Shown one piece after another: positions 59,694 through 64,000 of a DNA stretch of 64,000 nucleotides (the first letter of the stretch is position 1; each line of letters opens with the position of its first letter). Below the pieces are notes generated by a model that ran no database searches, was not told the origin of the DNA, and was given only the letters and a program-made list of their open reading frames with translations. The stretch comes from Pelomonas sp937871895 (GTDB lineage Bacteria; Pseudomonadota; Gammaproteobacteria; Burkholderiales; Burkholderiaceae_C), in assembly GCF_046348265.1 (NCBI RefSeq), contig NZ_JAXMEO010000006.1; one strand, given 5' to 3'. A program made the position numbers and the translations under genes.

Positions 59694-60710
59694 ATGGATG
59701 GACCTCTGATGGAAGCGGACTCGAGCACGTCGAGCAAGGCACCGACGCTGGAAGCATGGCTGGAGGAGCACGGCGAGCTTGAGCGCGCCTGCGCGACCGG
59801 TTTGCTCTCGCTCGTGGAACCCTTTGGCGGCTTCGTCGGGATCAAGGCGGTTGGCACGGGCCGTTACGTGTTTGCCAGCGCGGGTTTGGCTGCCCTGTTC
59901 GAATGCGCGGAGATCGTCGGCCGCACGGACGCCGAATTGCTCAAGGCAGAGGAAACCAGTGGCCTGCGCCGCGCCGAGCAGACGGCCATGGCGCAGCGCA
60001 CGGTGTTGATCAATGAGCACCGCCTCGATGTGCGGGGCCGCAAGCGCGAGTTCAGCGTCACGCGCTGCGCGCTCGGTGAGGGCTATCTGCTCGCAGTCTG
60101 GCAGGACCGTACCGAGGACAAGCTCCGTGAAGGCCAGTTGCAGCGCGCGCTGACGCAGATCGAGGAATTGCAGGCGCAGTTGGAGTCGCTGCGGCGTGAG
60201 ATGGAGTCGGGCTCCGGGCGCGACGAAGTGTCTGGCCTCTACCTGCGTGCACAGTTCGACGATTCGCTGCGCCGCGAGATCGATCTGTCCCAACGCGAGC
60301 ACCGCGAGTTTGCGCTAGTCATCATCGCGCTCGACCCCCCGCCGCAGGGCACGGTGGACGACGCTGTGGAGCAGCGCATGCTCGAAGGCCTGGGGCGCAT
60401 GCTGCGGGCCAACACCCGGGCGATGGATGCTGCCTGCCGCGTGGATGCGCGTCACTTTGCGTTGCTGCTGTCGGGCGTCGGGCTTGCCACCGCACATGCG
60501 CGCATGGAGCAGCTGCGGCGGCAGTGCAACGCCCAGCTCGTGGTCTTCCACGGGGTGGACGTGGGCCTGTCGGTGTCGATGGGCGTTTCCAGCTTCCCGC
60601 ACACGGCTTCCGGCCATGCTGAGTTGATGCAGGCCAGCGAGTCTGCAGTGGCTGAAGCGCAGCGGCGCGGCGGCAATCAGGTGGTCCTGGCGCCCATCCC
60701 GTTTGCCTGA
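59694..60710 (+). CDS. PAS protein with degenerate GGDEF domain
   Basis: 338 residues. An N-terminal helical lead, then a PAS-like domain (about 45-145, VGIKAVGTGRYVFASAGLAA), a coiled coil (about 145-175, LREGQLQRALTQIEELQAQL) and a GGDEF-like domain (about 175-330). The last keeps DEVSGLYLRAQFDD and SMGVSSFPH but the GG(D/E)EF loop reads RVDARHFALLLSG, with no Gly-Gly and no acidic pair, so cyclic-di-GMP synthesis is unlikely. It may bind GTP or act as a signal receptor. It is convergent with the TauE/SafE gene. Start uncertain between ATG 59694 and nearby ATG codons. Confidence 0.82.
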   Translation: MDGPLMEADSSTSSKAPTLEAWLEEHGELERACATGLLSLVEPFGGFVGIKAVGTGRYVFASAGLAALFECAEIVGRTDAELLKAEETSGLRRAEQTAMAQRTVLINEHRLDVRGRKREFSVTRCALGEGYLLAVWQDRTEDKLREGQLQRALTQIEELQAQLESLRREMESGSGRDEVSGLYLRAQFDDSLRREIDLSQREHREFALVIIALDPPPQGTVDDAVEQRMLEGLGRMLRANTRAMDAACRVDARHFALLLSGVGLATAHARMEQLRRQCNAQLVVFHGVDVGLSVSMGVSSFPHTASGHAELMQASESAVAEAQRRGGNQVVLAPIPFA

Positions 60711-60718
60711 CGCAGGCC

Positions 60719-61534
60719 TCAGGCCAGCAGCGGCTGCAGGCCCTTGAAGAGCATGTAGGCCGCCAGCGCGAAAAGCAGGTACGCAAACGCGCGTTTGAGC
60801 TGAGCCACATTCATCGCATGAGCGGCCTTGGCGCCGAGCGGTGCCATCAGCACGCTGGCGGCCGCGATCACTGCGAGGGCCGGCAGGTACACGTAGCCGA
60901 CGGTGCCCGGCAGGGTCGCACTCTCCGGGCGGCCAAACAAATAGCCGAGGGTGTTGGCGAACGCGATGGGGAAGCCCAGCGCTGCGCTGGTGGCCACGGC
61001 TGCGTGCACGGGCACATTGCACCAAACCATGTAGGGCACGCTGACAAAGCCACCCCCGGCACCGACCAAGCCGGAGAGCATGCCGATGCCCGTACCTGCG
61101 GCCAATTGGCCCACCGCGCCAGGCAACGCCCGACTGGGCGTGGGTCGCCGGTTGGCCAGCATCTGCCATCCCGAGAAGCTCACGAAGGCCGCAAACGCCA
61201 GCGCCAGCCAGGCGCCTTTGATGAGGGCGAAGAGGCCAAAGCCTGCCAGCAAACCGCCGATCACCAACCCGGGTGCCATCGCCACGACCACGGGCCAGCG
61301 CACTGCACCGCGCTTGTGGTGGGCACGCACCGAGGAGAGGGAGGTGAACATGATGGTCGCCATCGACGTGGCGATGGCCATCTTGACCGCCAGCTCAGGC
61401 GCAGTACCGAGGCTGCCCAGGATGAAGGTCAGGAAGGGCACCATCAACATGCCGCCACCGATGCCGAGAAGCCCAGCCAGGAAGCCGGATGTCAGCCCGA
61501 GCGCGGTGAGTTCGACGGCCAGGACGGGGGTCAT
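60719..61534 (-). CDS. TauE/SafE family sulfite exporter-like permease
   Basis: 271 residues from ATG 61534, about eight membrane segments. Family motifs: SGFLAGLLGIGGGMLMVPFL and a second copy GMLSGLVGAGGGFVSVPYMV show the twofold internal repeat. Substrates in the family include sulfite, sulfonates and other small anions; here none can be assigned. Its start overlaps the EVE gene stop (ATGA). Confidence 0.9.
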   Translation of the reverse strand: MTPVLAVELTALGLTSGFLAGLLGIGGGMLMVPFLTFILGSLGTAPELAVKMAIATSMATIMFTSLSSVRAHHKRGAVRWPVVVAMAPGLVIGGLLAGFGLFALIKGAWLALAFAAFVSFSGWQMLANRRPTPSRALPGAVGQLAAGTGIGMLSGLVGAGGGFVSVPYMVWCNVPVHAAVATSAALGFPIAFANTLGYLFGRPESATLPGTVGYVYLPALAVIAAASVLMAPLGAKAAHAMNVAQLKRAFAYLLFALAAYMLFKGLQPLLA

Positions 61535-61986
61535 GCACCCAGCCGCTTCAAGACAGCTGCCCACTCGGCGGGTGTGACGGGCGTGATCGAGAGTCGGTTG
61601 CCGCGCTGCAAGATGCGCAGCGACGCCAGCTCGGGCGCCTCGCGCAATTCGGCGAGCGACAACAGCCGGGTCGTCTGGCGCCAGCGCACATCCACATGCA
61701 GCCAGCGCGGCGACTCGGGCGAGCTCTTGGGGTCGAAATACTTGCTCTTGGGGTCGAACTGCGTAGCGTCTGGGTACGCGGTGCTGGCCACTTCAGCCAG
61801 GCCAGCGATGCCGGGCTCTGGGCAGGACGAGTGATAGAAGAGCACGCCATCCCCGATGCGCATCGCATCGCGCATGAAGTTGCGGGCCTGGTAGTTGCGC
61901 ACGCCCGTCCAGGGCAAGGTGCCGGCGCTCTGCAGGTCGAGGATGGAAGCCTCTTCAGGCTCTGACTTCATCAACCAATAGCTCAT
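61531..61986 (-). CDS. EVE domain protein
   Basis: 151 residues consisting of one EVE domain: MSYWLMKSEPEEASILDLQS, TGVRNYQARNFMRDAMRIGD and GVLFYHSSCPEPGIAGLAEV. EVE is a PUA-like fold that binds modified bases, for instance 5-methylcytosine, in some proteins. It is conserved in this position downstream of 6S RNA and zapA. Overlaps the TauE/SafE gene. Confidence 0.93.
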   Translation of the reverse strand: MSYWLMKSEPEEASILDLQSAGTLPWTGVRNYQARNFMRDAMRIGDGVLFYHSSCPEPGIAGLAEVASTAYPDATQFDPKSKYFDPKSSPESPRWLHVDVRWRQTTRLLSLAELREAPELASLRILQRGNRLSITPVTPAEWAAVLKRLGA

Positions 61987-62030
61987 GCTTCAACGCAGTC
62001 TTGCGGCGACCCAGCGGCCACTGCGGATTC

Positions 62031-62095
62031 GGCTTTGCCGGTCCGCCGGTGGCGCCCCCTTGAGGGGGCCGGCGCAGCCGGTAGGGGGTGGGCTG
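62031..62095. repeat. GC-rich intergenic repeat
   Basis: Contains GCCCCCT/AGGGGGC back to back (62054-62060, 62063-62069) with flanking CCGCCGGTGGCGC and GGCGCAGCCGGTAGGGGGTGG. The composition fits an intergenic repeat family I recall from Rubrivivax/Leptothrix-like genomes. It lies between the EVE gene and the 6S RNA gene. Confidence 0.6.
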
Positions 62096-62100
62096 GAATA

Positions 62101-62281
62101 GGTGTCCATCACAAGCCGTGGGCCGCATTCCTGAACCCAGGGGGATTCAGGTGGGCGAGGTCAACCGGACTTCGGGTTCATCTGACGCGAGACGATCACG
62201 CCCATCCAGCATGTTCCAAGCCCGGGCTCCAAAGAGCATCGGTTCAAGGAAATATAGGACCCACGCGAATGCGATGGACGA
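62101..62281 (-). ncRNA. ssrS: 6S RNA (SsrS)
   Basis: About 181 nt, on the minus strand downstream of zapA, the usual place for ssrS. Ends pair: 5' GTCCATC (62279-62273) with 3' GATGGAC (62110-62104), then CGTGGG (62264-62259) with CCCACG; the inner part contains GGAGCCCGGGCTTGGAACAT and GGGCGTGATCGTC, resembling the conserved CCG-UUGG-CAUGCU core of 6S RNA, and a 3' arm CCTGAATCCCCCTGGGTTCAGG. 6S RNA binds the sigma-70 holoenzyme and lowers transcription in stationary phase. Exact ends are estimated. Confidence 0.85.
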
Positions 62282-62286
62282 GAGGG

Positions 62287-62292
62287 ATTCTA
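62287..62292 (-). promoter_or_regulatory. -10 element of the 6S RNA promoter
   Basis: TAGAAT on the minus strand, ending 6 bases before the predicted 6S RNA start. No clear -35 is seen; the upstream bases are inside the end of zapA. Confidence 0.5.
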
Positions 62293-62308
62293 CGTTTGCC
62301 GCCGAGGC

Positions 62309-62596
62309 TCAGAGCAGTTGGCCGTCGTGACCGAGTACCTCGTCCAGACGCTTGACAAGGCCGTCAATGTCCGACGCATTGACCGCCGGTGCGCGTGGCA
62401 CTTCGGCCAGTTGGTAGGCCAGGTTGAGCGCGGCCAGCACGGCGATGCGCTCACGCGCCTTGACCTTGCCGGCGTCGCGGATGGTGCACATCTCGCGGTC
62501 CACCTGCGCGACTGCTTGCCGCAGCGCGGCCTCGCCGCCTTCAGGGCAGCCCAGCAGGTAACTTTGGCCGAGGATGGTGACTTCCATCTGCTTCAC
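62309..62596 (-). CDS. zapA: Cell division protein ZapA
   Basis: 95 residues using GTG 62596, which is eight bases after GGAG and overlaps the zapB stop as GTGA; ATG at 62587 is the alternative. MKQMEVTILGQSYLLGCPEG and KVKARERIAVLAALNLAYQL are typical; the C-terminal half is a coiled coil. ZapA cross-links FtsZ protofilaments at the division site. Confidence 0.92.
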   Translation of the reverse strand: MKQMEVTILGQSYLLGCPEGGEAALRQAVAQVDREMCTIRDAGKVKARERIAVLAALNLAYQLAEVPRAPAVNASDIDGLVKRLDEVLGHDGQLL

Positions 62597-62811
62597 GCTG
62601 CGTTCTCCTTGTGGCTGCTGGTCTCGGCGGGCAGGCGGTCCAGCAGCGCATCGACACGGGCGCGCGCGGCGTTGAGGCGGGACTTGAGGCTGTCTCGCTC
62701 CTGAGTGAGCGCGGCCACTTGCTCCTGCAGGAGCGCTTCCTTGCGCAGCAGTTCCTCGTGGCGCACCAGCAGGCGCTCCACGCGTTCGGTCAGGTCGGTG
62801 AGGCTCGGCAT
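62593..62811 (-). CDS. zapB: ZapB-like coiled-coil protein (TIGR02449)
   Basis: 72 residues, almost entirely one coiled coil (LTDLTERVERLLVRHEELLR, LLQEQVAALTQERDSLKSRL). It matches the short protein next to zapA in betaproteobacteria, thought to be the ZapB equivalent. Its stop overlaps the zapA start. Confidence 0.83.
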   Translation of the reverse strand: MPSLTDLTERVERLLVRHEELLRKEALLQEQVAALTQERDSLKSRLNAARARVDALLDRLPAETSSHKENAA

Positions 62812-62826
62812 GCGCGGCTCCAGGGA

Positions 62827-63468
62827 TCAGGCGGGCGATTTTAAGGACGCCCCGGTGTCGCATTCGGCGGCGACCAGGCACTGTGCACAACGGGGCTTGC
62901 GCGCCTGGCAGACATAGCGGCCATGCAGGATCAGCCAGTGATGCGCATCGACGCGATAGGCCTCGGGCACGCGGGCCAACAAGCCCTGCTCCACGGCCAG
63001 GGGCGTGGCACCGGGCGCCAGGCCGGTGCGGTTGCTGACCCGGAAGATGTGCGTGTCCACCGCCATGGTGGGCTCGCCAAAGGCGACGTTGAGCACGACG
63101 TTGGCCGTCTTGCGCCCCACGCCGGGCAGGGCCTCCAGCGCCTCGCGTGAGCGTGGCACGTGGCCGTCGTGGCGGTCAAGCAGCAGGCGGCAGGTTTCCA
63201 TCAGATGGCGGGCCTTGCTGCGGTAGAGCCCGATGGTCTTGATGCAGGCCTCCAGGCCGTCTTGCCCCAGCGCGAGGATCTTTTGCGGGGTGTTGGCGAC
63301 CACGAAGAGCCGGCGCGTGGCCTTGTTGACGCCGACGTCCGTGGCCTGGGCTGACAGCAGCACCGCCACCAGCAGCTCAAAAACGCTGGCGTACTCCAGC
63401 TCAGTTTGCGGCGCCGGGTTGGCACGCTGCAGCGTGGCGAAGAAGCGTTCGATCTGGGCGGGCGTCAT
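62827..63468 (-). CDS. nth: Endonuclease III
   Basis: 213 residues from ATG 63468; a GTG at 63474 is also possible. Helix-hairpin-helix ALPGVGRKTANVVLNVAFGE carries the catalytic Lys; the catalytic Asp is in MAVDTHIFRVSNR; the [4Fe-4S] motif C-x6-C-x2-C-x5-C is CQARKPRCAQCLVAAEC. Base-excision repair of oxidised pyrimidines. It follows rnfB, as it follows the rnf genes in other proteobacteria. Confidence 0.95.
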   Translation of the reverse strand: MTPAQIERFFATLQRANPAPQTELEYASVFELLVAVLLSAQATDVGVNKATRRLFVVANTPQKILALGQDGLEACIKTIGLYRSKARHLMETCRLLLDRHDGHVPRSREALEALPGVGRKTANVVLNVAFGEPTMAVDTHIFRVSNRTGLAPGATPLAVEQGLLARVPEAYRVDAHHWLILHGRYVCQARKPRCAQCLVAAECDTGASLKSPA

Positions 63469-63489
63469 GCCCACATTCTCAGGCGCGAA

Positions 63490-64000
63490 TCAGGCGCCGC
63501 GTTTGGCCCGCGCGCGCGCCAGTGCCGCCTCGATGACGGCGCGCTTGCGCTCCAGCTCGGCTCCTTCGGCGCCCCGGGTAGTGGCGGGCAGATCGGCCAG
63601 CTTGGCGCGTGCCTTGGCGGTCAGACGGGCTTCGTTCTCTTCGGTCTCGCGATGGCGCCGATGGGCGCGGAAGTGGTAGCGCTCCTGCGCCTGCCGGGCC
63701 TGCGCGGGGCTCCAGGCGGCCCAGCCGGTCGTGGTGGTCTCGGGGCGCATTTGGATGCAGTCCACCGGGCAGGCGGGTACGCAGAGCTCGCAGCCGGTGC
63801 ACTGCGCGTTCACGACCCAATGCATCAGCTTGGGTGCACCCACGATGGCGTCTACCGGGCAGGCCTTGATGCACAGCGTGCAGCCGATGCACCAGGCCTC
63901 GTCGATCACGGCCAGGCTGCGCGGGGTTTCCTGGCCGTGCTCGGGCGACAGCGGGATCACCGCCTGGCCCGTCAGGGCCGCCAGGCGGACGATGCCCTCG
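63490..64000 (-). CDS. rnfB: RnfB-type ferredoxin (electron transport complex subunit B), partial
   Basis: C-terminal 170 residues; the start lies beyond the right edge. The frame reads through the edge with EGIVRLAALTGQAVIPLSPE, as in RnfB. Two [4Fe-4S] motifs, CIGCTLCIKACPVDAI and CTGCELCVPACPVDCI, are intact. The C-terminal 70 residues are a basic Ala/Arg-rich helix. RnfB passes electrons in the Rnf/Rsx complex, but in this order a lone RnfB next to nth is common. Whether the complex exists cannot be seen here. Confidence 0.88.
   Translation of the reverse strand, partial: EGIVRLAALTGQAVIPLSPEHGQETPRSLAVIDEAWCIGCTLCIKACPVDAIVGAPKLMHWVVNAQCTGCELCVPACPVDCIQMRPETTTTGWAAWSPAQARQAQERYHFRAHRRHRETEENEARLTAKARAKLADLPATTRGAEGAELERKRAVIEAALARARAKRGA

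Overview
The window is GC-rich (roughly 68-70% by eye), densely coded, and looks like a chromosomal segment of a Burkholderiales betaproteobacterium, probably from the Roseateles/Rubrivivax/Leptothrix side of the order. The support is family content and synteny: a small Trp-rich protein of the TIGR04438 type, the order nth-zapB-zapA-6S RNA-EVE protein, rpsU-yqeY, folA-thyA-mog-darP, and a GC-rich intergenic repeat (62031-62095) of a kind I associate with that group. There is no prophage, insertion sequence, CRISPR array or rRNA operon.

Layout. 1-5.7 kb: end of a TolC-type protein, yaaA, a 2OG-Fe(II) oxygenase, and a PAS-LuxR regulator divergent from an operon for succinyl-CoA:3-ketoacid CoA-transferase (scoAB) and gamma-glutamyltransferase. 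5.7-9.7 kb: secreted GH5 glycosidase, dsbB, RidA, and an Rrf2 regulator with a thioredoxin-reductase-like flavoprotein. 9.7-18 kb: comEC, mltB, a HEPN/MNT pair, a TgpA transglutaminase with its DUF58 partner, and an exported hydrolase. 18.1-23.9 kb: selU and selD flank a four-gene PhnCDE-like ABC importer. This is the most interesting region, because the importer may bring in selenium oxyanions for 2-selenouridine synthesis. 23.9-27.5 kb: a three-gene exported carbohydrate cluster (GH105, DUF2264, DUF4861). 29.2-33.7 kb: a non-phosphorylative L-fucose catabolic operon with a FadR-type regulator and three helically phased operators. 33.8-41.7 kb: MoxR ATPase, HDAC-like deacetylase, MscS channel, and an ECF sigma factor divergent from a membrane Ser/Thr kinase followed by a Pro/Ala-rich lipoprotein.

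41.8-51.6 kb is mostly housekeeping: class I fumarase, YqhA, acetyl-CoA synthetase, cytochrome c, lgt, dnaQ, two tRNA-Val genes, folA, thyA, mog and darP. 51.7-58.1 kb: pmbA and a TRAP transporter whose binding protein is split from its membrane subunits by a Na+/H+ antiporter. 58.2-64 kb: yqeY, rpsU, a PAS protein with a degenerate GGDEF domain, a TauE/SafE permease, an EVE protein, 6S RNA, zapA/zapB, nth and the truncated end of rnfB.

Many neighbouring genes overlap by ATGA or GTGA, which indicates translational coupling and was used to choose several start codons. Functions come from reading translated sequence and recognising motifs; no database search was run.
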